Of a stretch of DNA of 55,077 bases, positions 19,285-28,066 are shown piece by piece. The DNA is taken from the NCBI GenBank assembly GCA_017617805.1, contig JAFZVN010000075.1:1-55077 (forward strand). Reading direction: 5' to 3'. Position numbers and translations under genes: made by a program. This stretch comes from Bacteroidaceae bacterium (GTDB lineage Bacteria; Bacteroidota; Bacteroidia; Bacteroidales; Bacteroidaceae). The stretch's first letter is position 1, and the number at the start of each line of letters is the position of its first letter. Under the pieces are notes generated by a model. It searched no databases, was not told the DNA's origin, and saw only the letters and a program-made list of their open reading frames with translations.

Positions 19285-20211
19285 ATGCGGACATTCTGGA
19301 ATTTTAATGGCGGCATCAAGCACATTGATGCGTGGGAGCCAAATTGCTGGGTGCAGGTGACGTGCCCAGTAGATGAAGATAGAGAGTTTTTGGAGCAGGA
19401 ACTCGGCATGCCCGACTACTTCATGGAGGACGTGGCGGATGCTGATGAGCGTGCCCGTTACGACATGGATGAGGGTTGGCTGATGATCATCCTGCGTATT
19501 CCTCACCTGAAGAGCGTCTCGTCGAGAAGCCCTTACACGACCATCCCATTGGGCATCGTGATTAAAGGGGACAAAATCATCACCATCTGCAATCAGGAAA
19601 CGAGGATGATGCTCGACTTTGTGAATCATCAGATGCGACGTGCTGAAGGTTTTACTGATGCTGCCGACTTGGTGTTCAGGGTGTTCTTGAGTGCGTCTGT
19701 GTGGTATCTGAAGTATCTGAAGCAGGTGAATGGCATCATTGAGCAGGCGAAGCGTGACCTCGACAAGCACATTGATAATAAGGATTTGGTAAATCTCTCT
19801 CGCTTGCAGGATTCGCTCACTTACTTCGGCACATCCATCCGTGGAAATGAGTCGCTGTTGAGCAAGTTGAAGTTCCGTCTGCCTGTCGATGAATTGGATG
19901 CAGAACTCATCGAGGATGTGAATATCGAGATGAATCAGGCGCGTGAGACGACAGCCATCTACATCAACATTCTTGATTCGACAATGGATACCTACGCGAA
20001 CATTATTAATAATAATATGAATACAGTGATGCGACTCTTGACGTCGCTGAACATGATCATTCTTTTCCCGACGTTCATCACGTCGATGTTTGGTATGAAC
20101 CTCATCAACGGAATGGAGGGTTGGAAGATGGGATTCCCGATTGCCATCATTGCTTGTGTGGTGTGTACGGCGGTGTCGCTTTGGTGGTTCAGGAGGAAGA
20201 AGTGGCTGTGA
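19285..20211 (+). CDS. corA: CorA-type magnesium/divalent cation transporter
   Basis: The start was set at ATG 19285 (MRTFWNFNGG). An in-frame ATG at 19222 lies inside the terminator-like hairpin and adds 21 residues unlike the family. The 308-residue product has an N-terminal alpha/beta cytoplasmic domain, a long helical region with an acidic and basic stalk (about 160-250), and two C-terminal membrane helices. The signature GMN is present at about 270-272 (MFGMNLING), between the helices, and the protein ends in a basic RRKKWL tail. CorA forms a pentameric Mg2+ channel gated by cytoplasmic Mg2+; some relatives move Co2+, Ni2+ or Zn2+. The leader upstream suggests control by attenuation. Confidence 0.93.
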   Translation: MRTFWNFNGGIKHIDAWEPNCWVQVTCPVDEDREFLEQELGMPDYFMEDVADADERARYDMDEGWLMIILRIPHLKSVSSRSPYTTIPLGIVIKGDKIITICNQETRMMLDFVNHQMRRAEGFTDAADLVFRVFLSASVWYLKYLKQVNGIIEQAKRDLDKHIDNKDLVNLSRLQDSLTYFGTSIRGNESLLSKLKFRLPVDELDAELIEDVNIEMNQARETTAIYINILDSTMDTYANIINNNMNTVMRLLTSLNMIILFPTFITSMFGMNLINGMEGWKMGFPIAIIACVVCTAVSLWWFRRKKWL

Positions 20212-20425
20212 GCAAAAGAATGGATTATTTGTACATTATAGGTTGCAAATAGCCGTTGTATGTCCGATTTTTCATGCTTTATGACATAAAACTTGGCCAA
20301 CATGCGTGCTTTTTTATTTATTATTAGTAAATTTGCCGCTCAATTTGGTAAAAAAAAAGTTTTTTAGGGCAATAAGTTCCCGTACTTTGTATGGTAATAT
20401 CATTTATCTAACAATAACAAACAAG
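20212..20425 (+). other. Gap between corA and serC
   Basis: No gene is seen. A weak 10-bp stem with one mismatch (20255-20264 with 20283-20292) may be the corA transcript end. An A/T-rich run near 20348-20366 is followed by GTACTTTG (20390-20397), a poor match to a -7 element, which may belong to serC. Confidence 0.35.
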
Positions 20426-21493
20426 ATGAAAAAGTACAATTTCAATGCAGGACCTTCTATCCTTCCTCGCGAAGTGATTGAGCAGACTGCACAGGCTTGT
20501 CTTGATTTCAATGGTTCAGGACTCTCCCTTATGGAGATTAGCCACCGCGCAAAGGATTTTCAGCCAGTAGTTGACGAGGCAGTAGCACTCTTCAAGGAAC
20601 TTCTCAACATTCCAGAGGGTTACTCCGTGCTCTTCCTTGGTGGCGGTGCAAGCCTTGAGTTCTGCATGGTTCCTTACAACTTCCTCGAGAAGAAGGCTGC
20701 TTACCTGAACACGGGTGTTTGGGCAACAAAGGCAGAGAAGGAGGCCAAGGCATTTGGTGAGGTGGTGGAAGTTGCTTCTTCTGCTGATAAGAACTTCACC
20801 TACATCCCACGCAATTTCGAGATTCCAGCTGATGCTGACTATCTCCACATCACGACCAACAACACCATCTATGGTACTGAACTTCGTGAAGACCTCGACT
20901 CTCCAATCCCTGTGATTGCTGACATGTCTTCTGATATTCTCAGCCGTCCTGTTGATGTGAGCAAGTATGCCCTCATCTATGGTGGTGCTCAGAAGAACCT
21001 CGCTATGGCAGGTCTCACCTTCGTTATCGTGAAGGAAGACGCTCTGGGTAAGGTTTCTCGTCACATCCCAACGATGCTTGACTACCGCACTCATGTGAAG
21101 AAGGGTTCTATGTTCAACACACCTCCAGTAGTGCCTATCTATTCAGCGCTGATGAACCTCCGCTACATCAAGGCTCATGGTGGTGTTCCTGCAATGCAGA
21201 AGTTGGCAGAGCAGCGTGCTGAAATCGTTTACGCTGAAATCGACCGCAACAAGCTCTTCGTGGGTACTGCTGAGAAGGATAGCCGTTCTCTCATGAACAT
21301 TACCTTCGTGCTGAAGCCAGAGTATCAGGAGTTGCAGGATGAGTTCCTGAAGTTCGCTACTAGCCAGGGTATGGTTGGCGTGAAGGGTCACCGTGATGTG
21401 GGTGGTTTCCGTGCTTCTTGCTACAACGCCATGAGCATCGAAGGCGTTCAGGCTCTTGTGAAGTGCATGCAGGAATTTGAAGCTCAACACTAA
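20426..21493 (+). CDS. serC: Phosphoserine aminotransferase
   Basis: A 355-residue enzyme starting at [14 protein letters not shown]; the NAGP motif is the classic N terminus, so the open frame upstream to 20306 is not used. It converts 3-phosphohydroxypyruvate and glutamate to phosphoserine, the second step of serine synthesis, and also serves pyridoxal phosphate synthesis in some bacteria. The PLP-binding Lys is in [12 protein letters not shown]. Substrate-binding segments include SHRAKDF near 40 and [10 protein letters not shown] near 72. It stands 50 nt before serA, with which it is probably co-transcribed; together they supply two of the three steps of the pathway. serB is not in the window. 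Confidence 0.96.
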   Translation: MKKYNFNAGPSILPREVIEQTAQACLDFNGSGLSLMEISHRAKDFQPVVDEAVALFKELLNIPEGYSVLFLGGGASLEFCMVPYNFLEKKAAYLNTGVWATKAEKEAKAFGEVVEVASSADKNFTYIPRNFEIPADADYLHITTNNTIYGTELREDLDSPIPVIADMSSDILSRPVDVSKYALIYGGAQKNLAMAGLTFVIVKEDALGKVSRHIPTMLDYRTHVKKGSMFNTPPVVPIYSALMNLRYIKAHGGVPAMQKLAEQRAEIVYAEIDRNKLFVGTAEKDSRSLMNITFVLKPEYQELQDEFLKFATSQGMVGVKGHRDVGGFRASCYNAMSIEGVQALVKCMQEFEAQH

Positions 21494-21543
21494 TTGAAAA
21501 AACTTCAATTTTTCAATCTTTCAATTCTTCAACTTTTCATATC

Positions 21544-22464
21544 ATGGCAAAAGTATTAATTGCGACAGAGAAGCCATTCGCAGCACAGGCTGTTAATGGT
21601 ATCAAAGAAATTATTGAAGGTGCTGGTTTTGAATTGGCACTCTTGGAAAAATATACTGAGAAAGCACAGTTGTTGGAGGCTGTGGCTGATGTGGATGCCA
21701 TCATCATCCGTTCTGACATCATCGACGCAGAGGTGTTCGATGCTGCTAAGAATCTGAAGATTGTGGTCCGTGCAGGTGCTGGTTATGACAATGTTGATCT
21801 TGAGGCTGCTACGGCTCACAAGGTTGTGGTGATGAACACGCCAGGTCAGAACGCCAACGCTGTGGCTGAGCTCGTGCTTGGTCTGCTTGTGTTCACCGTT
21901 CGTAACTTCTACAACGGTAAGGCTGGTTCTGAGTTGATGGGTAAGAAGTTGGGTATCCTCGCATTTGGTAACGTGGGTCGCAATGTGGCTCGTATCGCCA
22001 AGGGCTTCGGAATGGAAGTGTCTGCTTACGATGCTTATTGTCCTGCTGAGGTGATTGAGGCTGCAGGTGTTCACGCTGCCAAGTCACAGGCTGAACTTTT
22101 CGAGACTTGCGACATCGTTTCTCTCCACATCCCAGCTACAGACGAGACCCGTGAAAGTATCAACAAGGCACTTGTGGGCAGCATGAAGCAGGGCGCAATC
22201 CTCATCAACACAGCCCGTAAGGAAGTCATCAATGAGCCTGAACTCATCGAGCTGATGAATGAGCGTACTGACCTCAAGTACATCACTGACATCAAGCCAA
22301 TCGCTTCTGAAGAGTTTGACAAGTTCGAGGGTCGCTACTTCTGCACTCCTAAGAAGATGGGTGCTCAGACCGCAGAGGCTAACACTAACGCAGGTCTTGC
22401 AGCTGCCAACCAGATTGTTGGTTTCATCAAGGAGGGCATCACCAAGTTCCAGGTGAACAAGTAA
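21544..22464 (+). CDS. serA: D-3-phosphoglycerate dehydrogenase, short form without ACT domain
   Basis: A 306-residue D-2-hydroxyacid dehydrogenase. It has VRAGAGYDNVDLEAA, the NAD-binding GILAFGNVGRNVARIA (GxGxxG variant with Ala and Asn), LHIPATDETR, the catalytic Arg in INTARKEVINE, and an acid candidate in the IKPIASEEFDKFEG region. It oxidises 3-phosphoglycerate to 3-phosphohydroxypyruvate, the first step of serine synthesis. It lacks the C-terminal ACT domain used for serine feedback in E. coli SerA, so feedback must be different or absent. The position after serC supports this substrate over other 2-hydroxyacids. A terminator follows (22488-22520). The 50-nt gap before it is a run of TTCAA-like units. 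Confidence 0.92.
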   Translation: MAKVLIATEKPFAAQAVNGIKEIIEGAGFELALLEKYTEKAQLLEAVADVDAIIIRSDIIDAEVFDAAKNLKIVVRAGAGYDNVDLEAATAHKVVVMNTPGQNANAVAELVLGLLVFTVRNFYNGKAGSELMGKKLGILAFGNVGRNVARIAKGFGMEVSAYDAYCPAEVIEAAGVHAAKSQAELFETCDIVSLHIPATDETRESINKALVGSMKQGAILINTARKEVINEPELIELMNERTDLKYITDIKPIASEEFDKFEGRYFCTPKKMGAQTAEANTNAGLAAANQIVGFIKEGITKFQVNK

Positions 22465-22487
22465 TCACACATCTTTATATATATAAG

Positions 22488-22520
22488 AAGCACGTCCGAA
22501 ATCCTCGAACGTGCTTTTTT
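22488..22520 (+). terminator. Intrinsic terminator after serC-serA
   Basis: Arms AAGCACGT (22488-22495) and ACGTGCTT (22509-22516) are followed by six T in total. It ends the serC-serA unit before the promoter of the DUF1015 gene. Confidence 0.85.
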
Positions 22521-22550
22521 GTGTGTAATTAGAACTTTTAACTTCCAATA

Positions 22551-22582
22551 TTGAATAGTTTGCCCAAATTTTGCTAACTTTG
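22551..22582 (+). promoter_or_regulatory. Bacteroidetes-type promoter of the DUF1015 gene
   Basis: TTG (22551-22553) and TAACTTTG (22575-22582) are 21 bp apart. With the terminator just upstream, this makes the DUF1015 gene a separate transcription unit from serC-serA, although the three genes often stay together in Bacteroidetes. Confidence 0.7.
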
Positions 22583-22623
22583 CACTCAGAATCAGTAAAT
22601 ACACATATAAAATATAAAAACCA

Positions 22624-23892
22624 ATGGCTATTGTTAAACCGTTTAAGGGTGTGCGCCCACCGAAGGAACTTGTGGAGAAAGTGGAGAGCCGCCCATACGA
22701 TGTGCTTGACTCTGAGGAGGCACGCGCAGAAGCAGGCGACAACGAAATGTCGCTCTATCATATCATCAAACCAGAAATCAACTTCGAGCCTGGCACCAGC
22801 GAGTACGACCCTCGTGTGTATGCGGAGGCTGCTCGCCAGTTCGCCAAGTTCCAAGAAAAAGGTTGGTTGGTGCAGGACGAGAAGGAGCAGTATTACATCT
22901 ATGCCCAAACCTCGTGTCTTCCTGCCAACGGTAATAAAGAGAAAACGCAGTATGGTATCGTGGTTGGAGCCTATAGCGGTGACTATCAGCGTGGTGTCAT
23001 CAAGAAGCATGAGTTGACCCGTGCTGACAAGGAGGAAGACCGCATGAAGCATGTGCGTGTGAACGATGCCAACATCGAACCCGTTTTCTTCGCTTATCCT
23101 GATGATGAAGTGCTACAGCAGCTCATTGACAAATACGCCAAGACCACTCCTGAATATGATTTTGTGGCTCCGATTGATGGCTTCGGTCATAAACTCTGGG
23201 TGGTAAGCGACGATGAAGACATCCGTACCATCACGAAGCGTTTTGCGAAGATGCCAAGCCTCTACATCGCCGATGGACATCATCGTAGTGCAGCAGCAGC
23301 CCTTGTGGGTGCTGAGAAGGCAAAGCAGAATCCAAATCATCGTGGCGACGAGGAATACAACTACTTCATGGCGGTGTGCTTCCCTGCCAGCCAGCTGACC
23401 ATCCTCGACTACAACCGTGTCATTCGTGGTCTCAACGGATTGACTCCTGCAGGTTTCATTAAGGCATTGGAGAAAGATTTCGTGGTGGAGAAGAAGGGTA
23501 AGGAAGAGTACCGTCCTCAGCAGCTTCATGAGTTCTCGCTCTATCTCGAAGGCGAATGGTATTCGCTGAAAGCTAAGCCTGGCACCTACGACGAGAATGA
23601 CCCCATAGGGGTGTTGGATGTCAGCATCTCTTCCAAGCTGATTCTTGACAAGATTCTCGGCATCAAAGACCTCCGTCGCGACAAGCGTATCGACTTCGTA
23701 GGTGGACTTCGTGGACTTGGTGAACTGAAACGTCGTGTGGACAGTGGCGAGATGAAGACCGCTCTGGCACTCTATCCTGTCACCATGAAACAAATCATGG
23801 ACATCGCCGATTCTGGCAACATCATGCCCCCAAAAGCCACATGGTTTGAACCCAAACTGCGTAGCGGACTGGTGATACATAAACTTTCATGA
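22624..23892 (+). CDS. DUF1015 family protein
   Basis: A 422-residue protein. It starts with MAIVKPFKGVRPPKEL and the early segment RPYDVLDSEEARAEAG, then LYHIIKPEINF, and a central YIADGHHRSAAAA motif at about 216-228, all typical of DUF1015. The histidine-rich ADGHHR resembles ParB-like nuclease or kinase-type motifs, and the family is sometimes linked with ParB/Srx-fold serine kinases, but the activity here is unknown. The family is commonly found beside serC and serA in Bacteroidetes, which suggests a link to serine or phosphoserine metabolism; this is inference from context. It is downstream of serA but has its own promoter. Confidence 0.88.
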   Translation: MAIVKPFKGVRPPKELVEKVESRPYDVLDSEEARAEAGDNEMSLYHIIKPEINFEPGTSEYDPRVYAEAARQFAKFQEKGWLVQDEKEQYYIYAQTSCLPANGNKEKTQYGIVVGAYSGDYQRGVIKKHELTRADKEEDRMKHVRVNDANIEPVFFAYPDDEVLQQLIDKYAKTTPEYDFVAPIDGFGHKLWVVSDDEDIRTITKRFAKMPSLYIADGHHRSAAAALVGAEKAKQNPNHRGDEEYNYFMAVCFPASQLTILDYNRVIRGLNGLTPAGFIKALEKDFVVEKKGKEEYRPQQLHEFSLYLEGEWYSLKAKPGTYDENDPIGVLDVSISSKLILDKILGIKDLRRDKRIDFVGGLRGLGELKRRVDSGEMKTALALYPVTMKQIMDIADSGNIMPPKATWFEPKLRSGLVIHKLS

Positions 23893-23894
23893 AA

Positions 23895-23979
23895 ATGAAA
23901 AGTTAAAAATGAAAAGTTAAAAATTTGCTACCGCACTTGTATTTCAACCGTTAGCAATCTGTTGCGGTAGCAAATTTTT
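23895..23979. repeat. 17-bp perfect inverted repeat with tandem ATGAAAAGTTAAAA units
   Basis: ATGAAAAGTTAAAA occurs twice in a row (23895-23908 and 23909-23922). It runs into the arm AAAAATTTGCTACCGCA (23919-23935), whose exact reverse complement is at 23963-23979, with a 27-nt loop. It fills the gap between the DUF1015 and YigZ genes and resembles in composition the inverted repeat at 11138-11217. It may act as a terminator (T-run after the 3' arm) or be a dispersed intergenic repeat. Confidence 0.8.
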
Positions 23980-24009
23980 CACTTTTCACTATTCCCTTTT
24001 ACCTTAAAC

Positions 24010-24600
24010 ATGGATTCCTACAGAACGATAAAAGCATTATCAGAAGGCACTTATAGCGAGAAACGCAGCAAGTTTCTCGCTTTTGCTATGCCTGTACGTT
24101 CTGTGGATGAAGTCAAACAATTGGTGGCAGAGTATCAGAAGAAATACTATGATGCTCGTCATGTGTGCTATGCCTACATGTTGGGTGCTGAACGTACCGA
24201 GTTCCGAGCCAACGATAATGGAGAACCCTCTGGAACTGCAGGCAAACCCATCCTCGGCCAAATCAATTCCTACGAACTCACCGACATTCTCATCATCGTC
24301 GTCCGATACTTCGGAGGGGTGAAATTGGGTACCTCTGGGCTCATCGTCGCCTATCGTCTTGCTGCAGCAGAAGCCATTGAGGCGGCAGAGATCATCGAGA
24401 AAACCGTCGATGAAGACGTCACCTTCTTCTTCGAATACCCATTCATGAACAACGTCATGCGCATCATCAAGGAAGAGAATCCCCAAATCATCTCCCAGGG
24501 CTTCGACAACAACTGTTCCATGACCCTTCGCATCCGCAAAGATTCCATGCCCCGCCTCAAATCCAGACTGGAAAAGATATCCTCTTTATATTTTGAGTGA
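24010..24600 (+). CDS. YigZ/IMPACT family protein
   Basis: A 196-residue protein. The N-terminal UPF0029 domain is clear: SEGTYSEKRSKFLAFAMPV, DARHVCYAYMLG, FRANDNGEPSGTAGKPIL and the signature VVRYFGGVKLGTSGLI at about 99-114. A C-terminal DUF1949-type ferredoxin-like domain follows (about 135-196). Family members include E. coli YigZ and eukaryotic IMPACT, a regulator of the GCN2 kinase; the bacterial role is not established. It lies after an inverted repeat and converges with kdsB. Confidence 0.92.
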   Translation: MDSYRTIKALSEGTYSEKRSKFLAFAMPVRSVDEVKQLVAEYQKKYYDARHVCYAYMLGAERTEFRANDNGEPSGTAGKPILGQINSYELTDILIIVVRYFGGVKLGTSGLIVAYRLAAAEAIEAAEIIEKTVDEDVTFFFEYPFMNNVMRIIKEENPQIISQGFDNNCSMTLRIRKDSMPRLKSRLEKISSLYFE

Positions 24601-24648
24601 AGGCAAAACAAAAAGGGGAAAATGATATAATAAAATGCGTGAGGAATT

Positions 24649-25404
24649 TTAGGTTTCGTGCGATTTCAGGAATTGCTCGGCTTTGGCGAGGTCTTCCGGT
24701 GTATCGATACCAATGGTTTCGATTTCGCTGATGCCAACTTTGATTTTGTAGCCGTTTTCAAGCCAGCGGAGTTGTTCCAGAGATTCTGCCAATTCGAGGC
24801 TTGACTGGGGAAGAGAAGTGATTTCTTTGAGCACCTTGGCACGATAGGCATAGAGACCAATGTGTTTGTAATAGGTATGGCCTGAGAGCCATTCAGATTT
24901 CTCTTTTCCTCGTGTATAAGGGATGATACTTCGAGAGAAATAGAGAGCTTCCATTCGTTTGTTGACCACGACTTTAGGGGAATTCACATTCTCTAACGCT
25001 TCAAATCCGTCTCCAGGTTTGAAAGGCTTGACGAGTGTGGCTATATCAACTGTATCATCGTCGAAGCATTGACGGATGGCTTCTAATTGTTGTGCCTGTA
25101 TGAAGGGCTCATCACCTTGGATGTTGACAATGATATCGAAACCGTTGCCAACCTTCGTGAAAGCCTCATACACACGATCGGTGCCACTCTTGTGGTTCAC
25201 ACTGGTCATCACGGCTTTGCCTCCAAAGGCTTCAACGGCATTCATGATGCGATCATCATCTGTGGCTACGCACACATCGTCGAGTATGCCTTCTACTTGG
25301 CGATACACTCGTTCAATGACGGTTTTACCTCCTAAGATGGCCAAAGGTTTGGCAGGAAAACGTGTGGAGGCATATCTTGCAGGTATAATTCCAATGAATT
25401 TCAT
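24649..25404 (-). CDS. kdsB: 3-deoxy-manno-octulosonate cytidylyltransferase
   Basis: A 251-residue enzyme starting at MKFIGIIPARYASTRFPAKP (ATG 25402-25404); 22 further upstream codons overlap the preceding gene and are not family-like. It activates Kdo as CMP-Kdo for the lipid A inner core of lipopolysaccharide. The nucleotide-binding start IIPARYAST, a VATDDDRI segment, NIQGDEPFI with the metal-binding Asp, and the C-terminal IETIGIDTPEDLAKAE all match KdsB. It begins one base after the stop of the PBP gene, so the two are surely co-transcribed and link LPS and peptidoglycan synthesis. Confidence 0.97.
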   Translation of the reverse strand: MKFIGIIPARYASTRFPAKPLAILGGKTVIERVYRQVEGILDDVCVATDDDRIMNAVEAFGGKAVMTSVNHKSGTDRVYEAFTKVGNGFDIIVNIQGDEPFIQAQQLEAIRQCFDDDTVDIATLVKPFKPGDGFEALENVNSPKVVVNKRMEALYFSRSIIPYTRGKEKSEWLSGHTYYKHIGLYAYRAKVLKEITSLPQSSLELAESLEQLRWLENGYKIKVGISEIETIGIDTPEDLAKAEQFLKSHET

Positions 25405-25405
25405 A

Positions 25406-27826
25406 CTAAAAGAATTCTTCGTCATATTCGACCTGGTCTTCTTCCACTGGATGTAGGATGGCCTCTGCACTTGGCAAGCCCATCAGTTCATTATCGCAGG
25501 GTTGATAGCCCTCTGGAATATCAAATTTATCGCTCTCGTTGATGCCGAATAGTTTGCTGTTGTATATCTTACGCATCAATTTGCCAAAGATAGGCAGGGC
25601 GGCTCTTGCACCCTGACCGAATGCCATGCTGCCGAAGTGGATGTCGCGGTCTTCACCACCGACCCAACTGGCCACCACCAGTTTAGGACAGAAGCCAATG
25701 AACCAACCATCGGCGTTACTGTTCGTTGTACCCGTCTTACCACCTAAGTCGCCGCTGATGTGGTAGGCACCACCACGTAGAGCTCTACCTGTACCTTCGT
25801 TGATAACGGCCTTAAGCATATATATCATCTGACTTGCTTTTTCTTTCGAAAGAACCTCATTCATGCGTGGGGTGAAATTGGCGATGATGTTACCTTCGGC
25901 ATCCTCAATGCGAGTAACCAACAGGGGTGAGTAGTGGATACCCATGCTGGGGAAGATAGTGTAAGCACTGGCCATTTCACCGATGCTCACATCGCCTGAC
26001 CCCAGTGCGATAGTCAGGTTGGGTTGCATCGAATAGGTGGAAATCTTCAGTTGCTTATCAAGGAAATTGATGAAGTTCTGAGGACGGATGAGATTCAGCA
26101 GATAGACGGATGCATGGTTGTTGGAATGGGCGAGTGCGGTCTTCAGAGGAACCATGCCCAATGCACCTCCCTTAGGTGTCCAACCGCCATAGTTCTTTGG
26201 ACTTGCATCCACCACATCACATGGGGTGAAACCCTGACTGGAAAGTGCCAACGAGTAGAGCAGGGGCTTGATGGTAGAACCCACCTGACGATGTCCAGGA
26301 CCCAACACGTTGTCAAATGCGAAGTGCTCGAAGTCTAAACCTGGAACGTACGCCTTCACCTGTCCATTTTGAGGGTCGATGGCACAAACGCCTGCACGCA
26401 AGAACTTCTTATAATAGATGATAGAATCGCGAGGACTCATACGTGCTTCTATCATTTCAGGCTCATCATATGATTTTCCATACTTAAAGAGTCGCATCTC
26501 GATGGGTGTGTTGAAAGCTTTCATAATTTCCGCATCGCTCATTCCATCGGCCTTCATCACACGATAGCGCTCACTCTGTCGCACATATTTGTCGATGATT
26601 TTGTTCATTTTGTCCATCGTGATCTGCTTGTATGGTCCTGTCTTCGAATATTTGATTTCGTTCTCGAAAGCGGGTTGCAGATATTTAGCCACATGTTCGA
26701 AGAGTGCTTCTTCCGCCATCTTCTGCATACGTGTGTCGATGCTGGTGTATATCTTCAGACCATCTGTATAGATGTTGTAGTGTGAACCGTCCTTCTTGGT
26801 GTTTTTATTACACCAACCATATAATGGATCCGTTTCCCAAGCCACAGAGTCATCATGATACTGTTGTCCCTGCCATGATGCATACTGGCTGCGCTCTGGA
26901 CGTTTTGCCATCATGATGATACGAAGATGGTCACGGAAGTAAGGAGCAGCACCTTCTTTGTGGGACGTAATTTTAGGCCTGGGTAGCACCTTGAGGGGTT
27001 GGGCTTTCACCGCTTCCATCTCTTCGTGGGTGATATAGCCCTCTTTCTCCATCTGCGAGAGCACCACATTGCGACGTTCAACACACCGTTCGTTAGTCGT
27101 ATATTGTCCGTTTTCCTTGCGATATGGATTATAGAGTGATGGGTTTTTACACATACCCACCAACATGGCACATTCGTTCAGATCAAGGTCGATGGGGTTC
27201 TTGCCAAAATAGGTACGACAAGCATTCTTGATGCCCACGCCCGTGTAGAGGAAGTCGAAGTAGTTGAGATACATCGTCATGATTTCCTCTTTGGTGTAGT
27301 AACGTTCCAACTGTACAGCGATGAACCATTCAATGGGCTTCTGCATCATACGGGCACCGTCTGTCCTTGCCACGTCAGAGTAAAGCTGTTTGGCCAATTG
27401 TTGTGTGATGGTTGAACCACCACCAGCACTTCGTTGTCCCATCATCAGACGTTTCACGACTGCACGTCCGATGGCTTTCATGTCAATGCCAGAATGGTCA
27501 TAGAAGCGGGCGTCTTCTGTTGCCACCAAAGCATGAACGAGATTCTCAGGAAGTGAATCGTATGGAATCATCACACGGTTCTCACTTGCATAACTCCATG
27601 TACCAATCAGCTTGTCATCAGCAGAATAGACACGTGAAGCATATTTGTTAATAGGATTTTGAAGGTCGCTTACTGGAGGAAGCTTGCCAAGCCAGCCCTG
27701 TGAGATGGCAAAAACACTTAAGAACATCAGAAAGATGATGCCGCCCGTGATGACCCAGCAGATTTTGAGAACTTTGTTCACACCGGTTTTAGTGTTGTTC
27801 TTTTCTTTATTTTTTGTGGTATCCAT
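25406..27826 (-). CDS. Class A penicillin-binding protein (PBP1a type)
   Basis: An 806-residue bifunctional peptidoglycan synthase. After a basic N terminus it has one membrane helix (about 22-43). The GT51 glycosyltransferase domain carries EDARFYDHSG (Glu at about 104) and GGGSTITQQLAKQLY. The transpeptidase domain has the SxxK Ser at about 517 (GSTIKP), the SNN motif (ALAHSNNHA) and GGKTGTTNSNADGW. It polymerises glycan strands and crosslinks peptides in the periplasm. The tail after the transpeptidase domain is acidic (EEDQVEYDEEFF). A divergent promoter region lies upstream, and kdsB follows one base after its stop. Confidence 0.95.
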   Translation of the reverse strand: MDTTKNKEKNNTKTGVNKVLKICWVITGGIIFLMFLSVFAISQGWLGKLPPVSDLQNPINKYASRVYSADDKLIGTWSYASENRVMIPYDSLPENLVHALVATEDARFYDHSGIDMKAIGRAVVKRLMMGQRSAGGGSTITQQLAKQLYSDVARTDGARMMQKPIEWFIAVQLERYYTKEEIMTMYLNYFDFLYTGVGIKNACRTYFGKNPIDLDLNECAMLVGMCKNPSLYNPYRKENGQYTTNERCVERRNVVLSQMEKEGYITHEEMEAVKAQPLKVLPRPKITSHKEGAAPYFRDHLRIIMMAKRPERSQYASWQGQQYHDDSVAWETDPLYGWCNKNTKKDGSHYNIYTDGLKIYTSIDTRMQKMAEEALFEHVAKYLQPAFENEIKYSKTGPYKQITMDKMNKIIDKYVRQSERYRVMKADGMSDAEIMKAFNTPIEMRLFKYGKSYDEPEMIEARMSPRDSIIYYKKFLRAGVCAIDPQNGQVKAYVPGLDFEHFAFDNVLGPGHRQVGSTIKPLLYSLALSSQGFTPCDVVDASPKNYGGWTPKGGALGMVPLKTALAHSNNHASVYLLNLIRPQNFINFLDKQLKISTYSMQPNLTIALGSGDVSIGEMASAYTIFPSMGIHYSPLLVTRIEDAEGNIIANFTPRMNEVLSKEKASQMIYMLKAVINEGTGRALRGGAYHISGDLGGKTGTTNSNADGWFIGFCPKLVVASWVGGEDRDIHFGSMAFGQGARAALPIFGKLMRKIYNSKLFGINESDKFDIPEGYQPCDNELMGLPSAEAILHPVEEDQVEYDEEFF

Positions 27827-27883
27827 ATTCTTTGTAGAATCGATGTGGATTATCAGTTTGAAGCATCCTTAAATAGGATGGTG

Positions 27884-27891
27884 CAAAGGTA
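27884..27891 (-). promoter_or_regulatory. -7 element for the PBP-kdsB unit
   Basis: TACCTTTG on the minus strand, 57 nt before the PBP start, matches TAnnTTTG. The upstream part is A/T rich without a clear TTTG at the right distance. Confidence 0.6.
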
Positions 27892-28027
27892 CGGCAAAAT
27901 CTTGAAACGAAAAAAAGAAAAGGCGAAAAGGTGTCTGTTTTGTCCCGAAATGCCACTCGAAATGCCTTGTAAGCATAAAAAAAAGTGAAAAAAATACAAA
28001 ATAGTTCGTTCTCATAGAAAAAAGCCT

Positions 28028-28035
28028 TATATTTG
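28028..28035 (+). promoter_or_regulatory. -7 element for the carboxymuconolactone-decarboxylase-type gene
   Basis: TATATTTG, 31 nt before the ATG at 28067, matches TAnnTTTG. It is divergent from the PBP promoter across an A-rich spacer. Confidence 0.6.
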
Positions 28036-28066
28036 CAACATCAATTTATCAAAACTGCAAATAACC

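Noticed and set aside
20306-20425. Longer serC start at 20306
   Set aside because: The added 40 residues are hydrophobic and unlike the family; NAGP at the N terminus fixes the start at 20426.
23113-23880. A 255-codon minus-strand frame across the DUF1015 gene
   Set aside because: Antisense to a well-recognised family with no motif or start signals of its own.
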